64,000 nt of DNA from NCBI GenBank assembly GCA_023460085.1, contig JAEWRI010000009.1, positions 21,526 to 85,525 on the forward strand. Reading direction: 5' to 3'. Origin of the DNA: Bacillota bacterium. Lineage in GTDB: Bacteria > Bacillota > Clostridia > Christensenellales > SZUA-584. This document shows positions 16,577-25,121 of the stretch, one piece after another. The first letter of the stretch is position 1, and every line of letters begins with the position of its first letter. The notes beneath the pieces were generated by a model. It had not been told where the DNA came from, made no database searches, and saw only the letters and a program-made list of their open reading frames with translations. The position numbers were made by a program, and so were the translations under genes.

Positions 16577-17308
16577 TTATAATATCCGGGTAAGAAATTG
16601 TCTCGTGCGCTCCTGCCGCGGCGATCCGAAAATTACCTCGGGAACGTCCTCTTCCACGATTACACCCTCGTCCATAAACACTACCCTGTCCGCCACGTCC
16701 TTCGCAAAGCCCATTTCGTGCGTTACGACAAGCATGGTGAGCCCGCTTTCCGCAAGGCCCTTCATCACCTTCAACACCTCTCCCACCATCTCCGGGTCTA
16801 AAGCGGAGGTCGGCTCATCGAAGAGCAGCGCCTCCGGCTCCATCGACAGCGCCCGCGCGATGGCCACGCGCTGCTTCTGTCCGCCCGAAATCTGGCTGGG
16901 CTTGGCGTTGATGAACTGCGCCATACCGACCTGTTCCAGGTATTGTATCGCGGTTTTCCTCGCCGTCTGTGCGTCGCGCTTCAGTACCTTTACCTGCCCG
17001 ACCACGCAGTTGTCCAGCACCGTCAGGTTATTGAACAGGTTGAACTGCTGGAACACCATGCCCATTTTGGCGCGGTACTCCGCCGTGTTGAGCGCATCGT
17101 CCAATATGTTCCGGCCGTGATAGATAACCTCTCCGCTCGTCGGAATCTCCAGAAGGTTGATGCAACGCAGCAGCGTGGATTTGCCCGAACCGGAAGCGCC
17201 GATGATGCATACGACCTCGCCTTTGCTCACAGAGAAGTCAATATCCTTGAGCACCTCGACAGAGCCGAAGTTCTTTTTCAGATGCCTGATCTCTAGTATC
17301 GTATCCAA
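16577..17308 (-). CDS. Amino-acid ABC transporter, ATP-binding protein (GlnQ type)
   Basis: 243 residues. It powers uptake of a polar amino acid or related solute. Motifs are Walker A GASGSGKST (about 36-44), the signature ISGGQKQRVAIARAL, Walker B LLFDEPTSALDPE and the switch His in VTHEM. The start is TTG at 17308 behind GGAGAAGAAGCG, overlapping the permease end by 16 bases. Last gene of the leftward binding protein-permease-ATPase operon. Substrate is not evident from the sequence. Confidence 0.92.
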   Translation of the reverse strand: MDTILEIRHLKKNFGSVEVLKDIDFSVSKGEVVCIIGASGSGKSTLLRCINLLEIPTSGEVIYHGRNILDDALNTAEYRAKMGMVFQQFNLFNNLTVLDNCVVGQVKVLKRDAQTARKTAIQYLEQVGMAQFINAKPSQISGGQKQRVAIARALSMEPEALLFDEPTSALDPEMVGEVLKVMKGLAESGLTMLVVTHEMGFAKDVADRVVFMDEGVIVEEDVPEVIFGSPRQERTRQFLTRIL

Positions 17309-18081
17309 CGCTTCTTCTCCCCGCCGTCCGTAATTTTCAGCTCCGCCTCAGGCACCGTTTGCGAGCCGTGGATTCTGAATGTCTTGGGTCCGTCCATCCT
17401 GCGTTCTATCGCCCTCAGTATGCGCGTTACCGTAAACGTCATAATAAAGTAAAGCACACAGGCGATAAAGAAGGACGCGAAGTAGTCGTACGTTTTAGCC
17501 GCCACTGTGCTGGTCTTAAAATACAGCTCTGAGACAGAAATTACATTCAGCACCGATGTATCCTTGATGTTGATCACAAACTCATTGCCCGTGGCAGGCA
17601 GTATGTTGCGGATGGCCTGCGGCAGTACAACACTCGTCATCGTCTGCCCGTGCGTCATGCCGATGGAATGCGCTGCCTCAAACTGTCCTTTGTCGATGGA
17701 CAGTATGCCGCCGCGCACGATCTCCGCCATGTACGCGCCGGTGTTGATGGATACGATCACGATGCCCGCGATGATGCGGTTCAGGCTGATACCTGTCAGC
17801 GCGGCAAAGCCATAGAAAATGACCATCGCCTGCACGATCATTGGAGTGCCGCGAAAAATTTCTATATAGACGGCCAGCAGCGCGTTGACGATTTTCAGCA
17901 AAACCCGCTTGACAGGAGAACTCTTGGCGTCCACCGGTATCGTCCGTACGACGCCGATGCCAAGTCCGATAACGAAGCCGATCAAAGTACCTATGATCGC
18001 GATGAGCAGCGTAATCTCGGCTCCCTGAAGAAACATCGCACCATATTTGCCAATGATCTTGCCTACGCTTTCAAAAAACAC
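17293..18081 (-). CDS. Amino-acid ABC transporter, permease (HisM/GlnP type)
   Basis: 262 residues, GTG start at 18081 behind AGGAGG. About five transmembrane helices are seen, with the EAA loop EAAHSIGMTHGQTMTSVVLPQA typical of polar amino acid permeases and IEIFRGTPMIVQ in the first half. Only one permease gene is present, so the channel is probably a homodimer. It follows the binding-protein gene by 29 bases. Confidence 0.9.
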   Translation of the reverse strand: MFFESVGKIIGKYGAMFLQGAEITLLIAIIGTLIGFVIGLGIGVVRTIPVDAKSSPVKRVLLKIVNALLAVYIEIFRGTPMIVQAMVIFYGFAALTGISLNRIIAGIVIVSINTGAYMAEIVRGGILSIDKGQFEAAHSIGMTHGQTMTSVVLPQAIRNILPATGNEFVINIKDTSVLNVISVSELYFKTSTVAAKTYDYFASFFIACVLYFIMTFTVTRILRAIERRMDGPKTFRIHGSQTVPEAELKITDGGEKKRWIRY

Positions 18082-18110
18082 GTCCGAGTCCTCCTGTCAC
18101 GTTCCTTCAC

Positions 18111-19019
18111 TCAACCCTGTGACTGGTTTGCAATCGCCGCGTCCATAATGGCGATGCGATCATCGTTCGAGAGACCGGCCAGCACTTCGTTGATACCTGC
18201 CAGCAGGTCTGCCTCACCCTTCTTGACGCCTACCGCAATGGTGGTGTAATCGTCCGAGATCGTGAAGCCCGCACCAGCCGGGAACTCTACAAAGTAGTAC
18301 GTATCCGGATCCGCGGTCATTGCCGATTCGCCCTCCGGCTTCTCACTCACATACCCGTCGATGATACCCGACTGCAGCGCCACGCGCATGGCGCTGAAAT
18401 CCTTCATCGCTTCCTGCTTATCCACGCCGGTAATCTGATCGATCACGTCGTAGTGGAACGTGCCGAGCTGTCCGGTAATCTTCGCGCCCGCAAAGTCCGC
18501 GAAACTCGTCGCACCTTCATACGCGCCGCCCTTTTTCACCACGATGCCCAGCACGATGTCTGAACGGTAGTAGCTGTCCGAGAAGTCGATGGCCTCGCGG
18601 CGATCCGGCAGCGGAGACATACCCGCGATAATCGCGTCGATAACGCCCGACTGTACGGCAGGCACCAACCCGTCCCACGCGGTGGGAACAATCACCAGCT
18701 CACGTCCCAGCCCTTCGGCAATCAGCTTGGCGATCTCGACGTCGTAGCCGCCCGCGTACTGCTCCGTGCCTTCAATGGCTACGGCACCGTTGCTGTCGTC
18801 CATCTGTGTCCAGTTGTAGGGAGGATACGCGCACTCCATGCCGACCTTAAACGTCTCTGCCGTCAGCGCGTCGGAGGTTTCTGCCGCGACCGACTCCGAA
18901 GCGGAAGCCGAAACCGCCGCCGATTCGCTCTCCTCCTCAGTCTGCGCCGCACCCGCGCACCCGGCCATCATGCCAGCCAGCATCATGACCACCATCAGTG
19001 CCAACAAAACTTTCTTCAT
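18111..19019 (-). CDS. Amino-acid ABC transporter, substrate-binding lipoprotein
   Basis: 302 residues. The signal peptide ends in MMAGC with lipid-acceptor Cys21, then a Ser/Glu/Ala-rich spacer leads into an SBP family 3 fold. Recognisable segments are GMECAYPPYNW, GYDVEIAKLIAEGLGRELVIV, DAIIAGMSPLPDRREAIDFSDSYY and QLGTFH. The sequence resembles cystine/polar amino acid receptors, but specificity cannot be read. AAAGGAG precedes the ATG. A perfect 12-bp palindrome lies in the leader (19038-19049). Confidence 0.9.
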   Translation of the reverse strand: MKKVLLALMVVMMLAGMMAGCAGAAQTEEESESAAVSASASESVAAETSDALTAETFKVGMECAYPPYNWTQMDDSNGAVAIEGTEQYAGGYDVEIAKLIAEGLGRELVIVPTAWDGLVPAVQSGVIDAIIAGMSPLPDRREAIDFSDSYYRSDIVLGIVVKKGGAYEGATSFADFAGAKITGQLGTFHYDVIDQITGVDKQEAMKDFSAMRVALQSGIIDGYVSEKPEGESAMTADPDTYYFVEFPAGAGFTISDDYTTIAVGVKKGEADLLAGINEVLAGLSNDDRIAIMDAAIANQSQG

Positions 19020-19037
19020 GTTGAATTCTCCTTTATT

Positions 19038-19049
19038 TTAACATGTTAA
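19038..19049. promoter_or_regulatory. Palindrome TTAACATGTTAA in the ABC operon leader
   Basis: A perfect 12-bp palindrome, 19 bases before the start codon of the binding-protein gene and just ahead of its ribosome binding site. A TACAAT -10 candidate lies upstream on the minus strand (19061-19066). It is a plausible operator for an unknown regulator. Confidence 0.4.
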
Positions 19050-19124
19050 TATAATAAATTATTGTACCCATATTCTCACGCTTTTCGTGTTTCGTCAAGT
19101 ATAAAAAGCGCATAATGTATGAAA

Positions 19125-20072
19125 TCAGGGCATATTCGCGCCAGTCTGGTTTTTTCGGAGCAGACGTTCCTGAACGCGCTTCACATCCACCTGAGATACG
19201 ATCGTTGCAGCGAACATCAACGCGCATCCCGCGAGCTCTCTGCCCGTAAACGTTTCGCCCAGCAGGAGTACGCCGCTGAGCGCGGCGAACACCGCTTCAA
19301 GGCTCAGTATCAGGGACGCAACGGTGGGTTCTGTGTTCCTTTGACCCAGAATTTGCAGGGTATACCCCGCCCCTCCCGATATCACTCCCAAATACAGCAG
19401 CGGTGCCCAGCAGGATATGACTTCCGCAAAATCCGGTTTCTCAAAAATCAGCATCGGAATGGCGGCGGTCAGAGAGGCTACGAAGAACTGGATACACGAC
19501 AGCACCACGCCATTGGTAATCGGTGAGAACTTGTCCACCACCAGAATATGTACCGTGAATATAAGTGCGCACAGCAGCACATACAGATCACCCTTTGCGA
19601 CGCTGAACCCTTCTTTCACACAGAGCAGATACAACCCCGCGAGGGCGGCCAGAACGCTGAGCCAAACAACCAGCGTTACCTTGCGCCCCCCGAAGAATCG
19701 GAAAATAGGAACAAACAGTATATACAGGGCGGTAATAAAGCCTGCCTTGCCCGCATTCGTGGATTCGAGCCCGGTCTGCTGGGAAACCGTGGCAAGCATC
19801 AGGCACAGACCGCACAGCGCGCCGCCCAGCAAAAGCGCTTTCCTTGATCCTGCGCCGGACTTGGTTTCAACACACGCCTGCCGCGTTTTTTCCCTGCGAA
19901 CGCTGAACAAGGCGGCGGGCAGCAGCGCGATCCCGCTGATAAAAAAACGGGCCGCCGTCAAAGTGAACGTACCCACCTGCACGACGCCTATCTTTTGGGC
20001 AACAAACCCCGCTCCCCATATGAGTGCGGTCGTGAACAGGAGTATGTTTCCCTGAAGCCGCGCTTTTTTCAT
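19125..20072 (-). CDS. DMT-superfamily transporter, EamA domains
   Basis: 315 residues with about ten hydrophobic helices arranged as two EamA repeats. The first begins at WGAGFVAQKIGVV and contains AARFFISGIALLP. The second has LYLGVISGGAGYTLQILGQ and ASLILSLEAVFAALSGVLLLGE. Members export amino acids and other metabolites; the substrate here is unknown. The ATG at 20072 follows GGAGG. It is transcribed toward, but separately from, the ABC operon (105-base gap with the palindrome). Confidence 0.87.
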   Translation of the reverse strand: MKKARLQGNILLFTTALIWGAGFVAQKIGVVQVGTFTLTAARFFISGIALLPAALFSVRREKTRQACVETKSGAGSRKALLLGGALCGLCLMLATVSQQTGLESTNAGKAGFITALYILFVPIFRFFGGRKVTLVVWLSVLAALAGLYLLCVKEGFSVAKGDLYVLLCALIFTVHILVVDKFSPITNGVVLSCIQFFVASLTAAIPMLIFEKPDFAEVISCWAPLLYLGVISGGAGYTLQILGQRNTEPTVASLILSLEAVFAALSGVLLLGETFTGRELAGCALMFAATIVSQVDVKRVQERLLRKNQTGANMP

Positions 20073-20170
20073 GATGCCTCCATCTTAACTGTTCTCTGCA
20101 GCGCCTGCATTTTTGCAATTATATTATAAAGGAAACATATATGCAATTGCCGTTTTCCGACACAAAAAAA

Positions 20171-20197
20171 GCCGGGCGCGGTATTCCGCGAGCCCGG
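20171..20197 (-). terminator. Strong minus-strand terminator with no clear upstream gene
   Basis: GCCGGGC-TCGCGG-AATA-CCGCG-CCCGGC on the minus strand is followed by TTTTTTTG. The small membrane-protein gene at 20340 already has its own hairpin at 20316-20335. The 120 bases between the two terminators could be a small RNA or simply a second-line terminator. No ORF there is convincing. Confidence 0.7.
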
Positions 20198-20315
20198 CGT
20201 TTAATGAAGAAAGCTCTGATTCAAGCTGTGTTTACATTGTCAAACCGGGTTCATGCCCGGCCAATCCGATACTCCCCGCTGCGGAGGAACACCCCGCACA
20301 GGAGGATTAAATGAT

Positions 20316-20335
20316 AAAAAAAGCCTTACACGGCT
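20316..20335 (-). terminator. Short terminator after the small membrane-protein gene
   Basis: On the minus strand AGCC-GTGTAA-GGCT is followed by seven T. The stem is only 4 bp (5-6 with a mismatch), so read-through to the stronger hairpin at 20171-20197 is likely. Confidence 0.5.
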
Positions 20336-20339
20336 CCTT

Positions 20340-20492
20340 TTATCTGTACTGCGCATACCAGACCCGATTGCTATGCATCCTGTCCGGCACATACTCCGCT
20401 CTGCAATATTCTTCATATTCACGCGGAGCTTCCTTCGGCGCAAGCAGCACGTACATCGCTATCAACGCCACGATGATTCCAACGGCTACCAT
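20340..20492 (-). CDS. Small single-span membrane protein (50 aa)
   Basis: Reads MVAVGIIVALIAMYVLLAP, a transmembrane helix at about 2-18, then a charged, Tyr-rich tail with one Cys (EYCRAEYVPDR). The ATG at 20492 has GGAGGG 8 bases upstream. It starts 28 bases after the MarR stop codon and is followed at once by a terminator, so it appears to be the second gene of a marR operon. I do not recognise the family. Its position suggests a role connected with whatever the MarR protein senses, but that is inference. Confidence 0.55.
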   Translation of the reverse strand: MVAVGIIVALIAMYVLLAPKEAPREYEEYCRAEYVPDRMHSNRVWYAQYR

Positions 20493-20520
20493 TTCAATCC
20501 CTCCTCTGCTCCTTATTGTC

Positions 20521-21009
20521 TCACTTGAGGCTGCCGCATTGGCCGCACGTTTCACTTTCGTCCAGTTCGATTGCCCCCACGCCCACTTCGCAGACCGCCT
20601 GCAAAAGCAGCTGAATGCTCTCGACCACCTGAGCACGCTTTTCCTCAGTCACCGCGCCCAGCACCTTCCCGTAGTACACGTCCATCGAAGACTCGATGCC
20701 GTGAAACTCCGCAAGGCCCAGACTGGTCAGCGAGATGGTCACAAACCGCCTGTTTCCGGGATCCGTCGCGCGGTGGGCAATACCCTTTACCACCAGGGTA
20801 TCCACCGCCCGGCTGACTGTGCTGTTGTCCAGCCCCATCTTTTCGGAAAGTTCCTTTACCGAGATACTGCCTGCGCGGCCGATTTCAACCATCGCATGAC
20901 ACTGCGTCAGCGTAATACCGCAGCACGATTTCAAATGATTCTCATCCATCACGATACGGCGCTCGAGCCGTCGCATGGTCTCTCTCAGCAATTTGGACGC
21001 TTCAGCCAT
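20521..21009 (-). CDS. MarR-family transcriptional regulator
   Basis: 162 residues from the ATG at 21009 (GAGGTGA upstream); an in-frame start at 21036 lies on the promoter and is rejected. The winged helix-turn-helix is visible as SISVKELSEKMGLDNSTVSRAVDTLVVKG followed by the wing DPGNRRFVTISLT. The protein ends with a CGQC pair close to the C-terminus, which could bind metal or sense redox state. The TTGCAA repeats over its own -35 region suggest autoregulation. Confidence 0.88.
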   Translation of the reverse strand: MAEASKLLRETMRRLERRIVMDENHLKSCCGITLTQCHAMVEIGRAGSISVKELSEKMGLDNSTVSRAVDTLVVKGIAHRATDPGNRRFVTISLTSLGLAEFHGIESSMDVYYGKVLGAVTEEKRAQVVESIQLLLQAVCEVGVGAIELDESETCGQCGSLK

Positions 21010-21026
21010 CTCTTCACCTCGCAAGT

Positions 21027-21064
21027 ATTGTACCATACAACCGTTGCAATTTGCAATAGTTGCG
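21027..21064 (-). promoter_or_regulatory. marR promoter with overlapping TTGCAA repeats
   Basis: On the minus strand TTGCAA (21051-21056), an 18-base spacer and TACAAT (21027-21032). The + strand reads GTTGCAATTTGCAATAGTTGC across the -35 region, with repeated, self-complementary TTGCAA units. This is a likely MarR autoregulatory site. Confidence 0.5.
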
Positions 21065-21115
21065 CTAGAAATATTCCCAATTTTTTTGTTAATTTTATAT
21101 TACAAAAATAGAACA

Positions 21116-21135
21116 GGACCTGCACATGCAAGTCC
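21116..21135 (-). terminator. Terminator of the malic enzyme-dehydrogenase-larA operon
   Basis: On the minus strand GGACTTGCA-TG-TGCAGGTCC can pair over nine positions (one G-U) and is followed by TGTTCTATTTTTG. It lies about 30 bases past the larA stop. Confidence 0.65.
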
Positions 21136-21163
21136 CGAAAAAGTGATTCTCGTAAATGTCTTC

Positions 21164-22414
21164 CTATACTGCAGCTTTAGGCAATGTGGAACCAGCATAC
21201 GGCATCACATAGCACCGGGCACCCGAACCCAGCTGCTTCCGCGCGGCATCGAAGGCCTGCTGCAGATCGGCAAACGGCTCCATAAACATGCTCCGGACAA
21301 AATCCGGCTCCATGTCGGAAACCAGAAAAATGCGCTTGGTGGCGAGCACCATGCTGATTGCCGCCGCTTTGTGCCCGCCCAGCTCGAAGCGGCACGCGAT
21401 TTCCTTCACCATGTCCGCCGGACACGGAAAGCCCGTCATCCAGCGTTCAAACACTTCCTCGCCCAAGCCCTCCTTGCAGCACGCGCAGAGTATGATAATG
21501 CCGCCGTCACGGCACGCGTGCTTGGCGTTGTCCAGCGCCTTTTGGGCCTGATACAGGTTGATGTCCTTGGGGTACCCTCCCGCCGACGCAACCACGATAT
21601 CCGCCTGCCGTTCGATTCTCACCTTATAGAGTGTGTCGAGAAACGCGCAGGCTTGGCGATGCGCCTGAATATAGTGTCCCGCACTGGCGTGAATGATCTT
21701 CTTCCTTTCATCCAGCACGACGTTGATGATAAAGTCCAAGCGGACAAAATCGGTGACGCTGTCGATGTCCTCGCGTACCGGGTTGCCGTCAAGCCTGCCC
21801 GCGACGGCAGTGTCCCGCACCATCATAGAATGATTGGCCTGTATCGCGTTATGCGTTGAGACTCCGGGCATAATCGCTTTCGCGCCGCCCGAATATCCCG
21901 CAAAGTAATGATACTCCACATTTCCGAAGGCGATCACCCTGTCGGCTTGTGCGACAGGGCGAAAAATCTCCACGGGCGTTCCCTGCTTTGTCGTTCCCAT
22001 TAAAACGCAATCGTTGGTATCAAGGTCTACGCTTTTCACTTTGAGAAAATTCTCTTCACCCAGAAGGTACTTTTGTTCTTCAGGGGTATGCTTCCTATGG
22101 TTGCCCAATGCAAACACGATGCAGATATCGCTGAGGGAACAGCCCGCGGATTCAATCTCTTTCAATACATGGGGAAGCACAACGGCGGTTGGCATCGGGC
22201 GGGTGATATCGCTGGTGATGATTACTATTTTCTCGCCGGGCTTGACAATCTGCGACAGTCTTGGCGTACCCACGGGCGTCTCCAGCGCACGCAAAACCGC
22301 TTCCGCGCCGGTAAGCTCCGCCTGTACCGCGTTGGGTTTCATGACGCCCAGCAGATTATCATTCTGAATGTCCAGCGTCTTTGTCGTTTTGTCGTAACCC
22401 AGCTCGAATTTCAT
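21164..22414 (-). CDS. larA: Nickel-pincer-type lactate racemase LarA family (DUF2088)
   Basis: 416 residues from the ATG at 22414; an ATG at 22432 overlapping the lpdA stop (TAATG) would add six residues. LarA interconverts D- and L-lactate with a nickel-pincer nucleotide attached to lysine. Family motifs are SDITRPMP (Arg72), ALGNHRKHT (His106) and GNVEYHYFAGYSGGAKAIMPG, with the histidine pair and Lys179 that carry the cofactor. The cofactor-making LarB, LarC and LarE genes are absent from the window. LarA relatives with other 2-hydroxyacid substrates exist, so lactate is the likely but not certain substrate. Last gene of the malic enzyme-dehydrogenase operon. Confidence 0.85.
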   Translation of the reverse strand: MKFELGYDKTTKTLDIQNDNLLGVMKPNAVQAELTGAEAVLRALETPVGTPRLSQIVKPGEKIVIITSDITRPMPTAVVLPHVLKEIESAGCSLSDICIVFALGNHRKHTPEEQKYLLGEENFLKVKSVDLDTNDCVLMGTTKQGTPVEIFRPVAQADRVIAFGNVEYHYFAGYSGGAKAIMPGVSTHNAIQANHSMMVRDTAVAGRLDGNPVREDIDSVTDFVRLDFIINVVLDERKKIIHASAGHYIQAHRQACAFLDTLYKVRIERQADIVVASAGGYPKDINLYQAQKALDNAKHACRDGGIIILCACCKEGLGEEVFERWMTGFPCPADMVKEIACRFELGGHKAAAISMVLATKRIFLVSDMEPDFVRSMFMEPFADLQQAFDAARKQLGSGARCYVMPYAGSTLPKAAV

Positions 22415-22431
22415 ATACCTCAGACCTTCCA

Positions 22432-23796
22432 TTACTGGTGGATGCCATGACCCTGCGCGGCATGCGCGGCTTCCATAATCATCTCGGACACAGTGGGATG
22501 CGCGTGGATGGTATCGGACAGCTCATCCAAAGTGCCTTCAGCCCGCATGGCAGCGCCTATTTCTCCGATGATGTCGGTCGCGCGCGGCGCCATGATGTGA
22601 CAGCCCAGCAGCTCGCCCGTCTTTTCTTCAACGATGAGCTTAACCGTACCCGCGGTCTCCCCCATAATCATGGAGCGCCCGTTGGCGGCGGTGGCAAAGC
22701 GGCCCACTTTATACGCAAGCCCTTTCTCCTTCGCCTGACCCTCGCTGAGTCCTATGCTGGCAATCTCCGGCTCTGTATACACACAGGAAGGCACGATGCC
22801 ATAATCCATCCGTCGGGTTGCTCCCGCGATGCTTTCCGCGGCCACGAGCGCCTGTGCCGACGCCACATGCGCCAGCTGCACTTTTCCCGTCACATCGCCG
22901 ATGGCCCAGATACCCGGCACGTTGGTTTTCAGATACTCATCCACTACGACGAATCCGCGGCTCAGCGCTACGCCCGCGGCTTCCAGATTTAATCCGTCGG
23001 TCACCGGCCTGCGCCCCACGGCGACGATGCATGCCTCCGCGGTGACACTGCGGGCTTCGCCCTGCGTATAGTGCACGGTGACGCCCGTCTCAATACGGTC
23101 CACCTTTGCGCCAACCGCAATGTCGACGCCGCGCCTCGCAAGTTCCTTCCGCATCAGCGCGGAGATCTCCGCGTCGATGGGCGGCAGAATCTCCGGCAGC
23201 ATCTCGATAACCGTTACCTTGACATCGAGCGCCGCAAACAGCGTGGCGAACTCAATGCCGATGACGCCGCCGCCGATGATGACAACGCTCTTGGGGCACT
23301 GCGTCCACGAGAGCACCGCGTCGGAATCCACGACGCCCGGCGTATCGATCCCGGGAATGGGCACGCGCGCGGGCGCGGAGCCCGTCGCGATGATGATATC
23401 CTTCGCTTCAATCTCGTCCCCGCCGACAAGCAGCGTGTGCGCGTCCTGGAAGGACGCGGCCCCGGCGATGACCTCCACGCCGTTCTTCTTCTCCAGCGCG
23501 GCAACGCCCTTGCGCAGCCTGTCCACCACGGTCGCTTTGCGAGCCGCGATCTTCGCGTAATCGAATGCCGCCGGGCCTGCCGAAATGCCGTATACCGCCG
23601 CATCCCGCACGGTGCGATACACCTCCGCGCTTTGCAGCAGTGCTTTTGTCGGAATACACCCGCGGTTCAGACACGTGCCGCCCAGTTCCGCCTTCTCTAT
23701 CAACGCACACTTTTTGCCCAGCTGAGCGAGGCGAATCGCCGCTACATAGCCGCCCGGGCCTCCGCCGATAACAACGGCGTCAAATTGTTTCTTCAT
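22432..23796 (-). CDS. lpdA: Dihydrolipoyl dehydrogenase (E3)
   Basis: 454 residues. It reoxidises dihydrolipoamide of the E2 subunit and makes NADH. It shows the N-terminal FAD motif GGGPGGYVAAIRLAQLG, the redox disulfide GGTCLNRGCIPTKAL, the NAD motif IIGGGVIGIEFA and the C-terminal catalytic HAHPTVSEMI. No N-terminal lipoyl domain is fused, unlike some Clostridial E3 proteins. It lies 9 bases downstream of the E2 gene with GAGGTG before the ATG. Confidence 0.94.
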   Translation of the reverse strand: MKKQFDAVVIGGGPGGYVAAIRLAQLGKKCALIEKAELGGTCLNRGCIPTKALLQSAEVYRTVRDAAVYGISAGPAAFDYAKIAARKATVVDRLRKGVAALEKKNGVEVIAGAASFQDAHTLLVGGDEIEAKDIIIATGSAPARVPIPGIDTPGVVDSDAVLSWTQCPKSVVIIGGGVIGIEFATLFAALDVKVTVIEMLPEILPPIDAEISALMRKELARRGVDIAVGAKVDRIETGVTVHYTQGEARSVTAEACIVAVGRRPVTDGLNLEAAGVALSRGFVVVDEYLKTNVPGIWAIGDVTGKVQLAHVASAQALVAAESIAGATRRMDYGIVPSCVYTEPEIASIGLSEGQAKEKGLAYKVGRFATAANGRSMIMGETAGTVKLIVEEKTGELLGCHIMAPRATDIIGEIGAAMRAEGTLDELSDTIHAHPTVSEMIMEAAHAAQGHGIHQ

Positions 23797-23805
23797 ATAC
23801 GCACC

Positions 23806-25113
23806 TCAAAGCATCAGATAGGGCTGTTCAAGATACTGCTTTACGCGCGCGAGGAACTGTGCCGCCGGAGCGCCGTCCACGATGCGGTGATCATAGGACA
23901 GCGTAAGCTGCATAACAGGACGGATAACGATGGTATCATCGTCCGCCGCGACAGGCGTTCTGGCTATTTGCCCCACCGCCAGTATCCCGGTTTCCGGCGG
24001 GTTGACGATGGCCACGAAGCTGTCCAGCCCGAACATGCCGAGATTGGAGATGGTAAAACTCCCGCCCTGGTATTCGCTGGGCTGCAGTTTGCCCGATTTG
24101 GCTTTGTCCGCCAGCGCCCGGATGCTTTGCGAGAGCTGCTCCAGCGTCATCAGATCGGCATCTATCACCACCGGCACGATCAGGCCGCCGTCGACGGCGA
24201 CCGCGATGCCAAGATTCACAAAGTCCTTCTGCAGTATGCCCTCCGGCGTTAATTCCGCGTTCATCGCGGGGTATTCCAGCAATGCCCGGCATACCGACAG
24301 CGCCACGATGTCGTTGAAGGATATCTTTTTGTCTGCCGCCTTGTACGCCTCGCGCAGGCGCGTCGCTTCGCTCATGTCCACGCTGATGCGGTGGGAGGTC
24401 TGCGCGGCAGTGCGCAGGCTTTCCAGCATGCGTTCGGAGATGACCTTGCGCATGCCCTTGAACGGCACCAACGTGCCCTTGCGCTCCCCCGCGGGTTTGC
24501 GCGCCGTAATGGCTTTCATCACATCGTCGCGGACGATTTTGCCCGCCGTGCCGGTGCCCGTCAGCCCTGCCGTATCCACGCCTTCCATCGCCGCCACCTT
24601 CTTCGCAAGCGGGGTGATGGCGGGCGCGGACGCCGCATACGCGACGACGTCCCTTTCGACGATCATGCCTTCATCGCCGGTCCCGGAGATCGCCTGATAG
24701 TCGATGCCCTTCTCCTCCGCCAATGACTTCGCGCGCGGCGTGATGAACACGCGCCCCTCCGCGGAAACCGCGGCAGCCTTCGGAGCCGCAGCCGGAGTCA
24801 CCGCCGTTGCCGGGGCAGACTCGGCCGGCGGAGCGGCGGCAGGCGCGCTGCCAATCAGCGCCGAATAATCCTCTCCCGGCGCTCCGATGACCGCGATGGT
24901 CTCCGTGATGGGTACCACATCCCCCTCGCCGCGGACGATTTTGAGCAGCGTGCCGTCCTCCATCGCTTCGATGGTAATGGTCAGCTTATCCGTTTCCATC
25001 TCGAACAGCGGCTCGCCCTTAACGGCCCTTCCGCCTTCCTTTACAAGCCACTTTGTAATGGTGCCTTCCGTCATCTGAAGCCCCTGTTTGGGCATAATCA
25101 CCTTGCTCGCCAT
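23806..25113 (-). CDS. pdhC: Dihydrolipoamide acyltransferase (E2) with two peripheral-subunit-binding domains
   Basis: 435 residues. The lipoyl domain spans 1-78, with lipoyl-Lys43 in METDKLTI. An Ala/Pro-rich linker leads to two peripheral-subunit-binding domains, VFITPRAKSLAEEKGID (about 122-159) and ITPLAKKVAAMEGVD (about 166-203), each ending in a GTG..G.I..DDV-type turn. The catalytic core follows, with the active-site motif YDHRIVDG near the C-terminus. It transfers the acyl group from E1 to CoA. Two binding domains instead of one is the notable point. Substrate could be pyruvate or acetoin; the gene set alone does not decide. Confidence 0.92.
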   Translation of the reverse strand: MASKVIMPKQGLQMTEGTITKWLVKEGGRAVKGEPLFEMETDKLTITIEAMEDGTLLKIVRGEGDVVPITETIAVIGAPGEDYSALIGSAPAAAPPAESAPATAVTPAAAPKAAAVSAEGRVFITPRAKSLAEEKGIDYQAISGTGDEGMIVERDVVAYAASAPAITPLAKKVAAMEGVDTAGLTGTGTAGKIVRDDVMKAITARKPAGERKGTLVPFKGMRKVISERMLESLRTAAQTSHRISVDMSEATRLREAYKAADKKISFNDIVALSVCRALLEYPAMNAELTPEGILQKDFVNLGIAVAVDGGLIVPVVIDADLMTLEQLSQSIRALADKAKSGKLQPSEYQGGSFTISNLGMFGLDSFVAIVNPPETGILAVGQIARTPVAADDDTIVIRPVMQLTLSYDHRIVDGAPAAQFLARVKQYLEQPYLML

Positions 25114-25121
25114 GGCTCCTC

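Noticed and set aside
20311..21111. A 266-codon + strand frame with AGGAGG before its ATG, running through marR
   Set aside because: It is antisense to the marR gene and to the small membrane protein, and its product has no recognisable domain. The ribosome-like sequence is probably chance. It would be reconsidered only if a transcript were seen.
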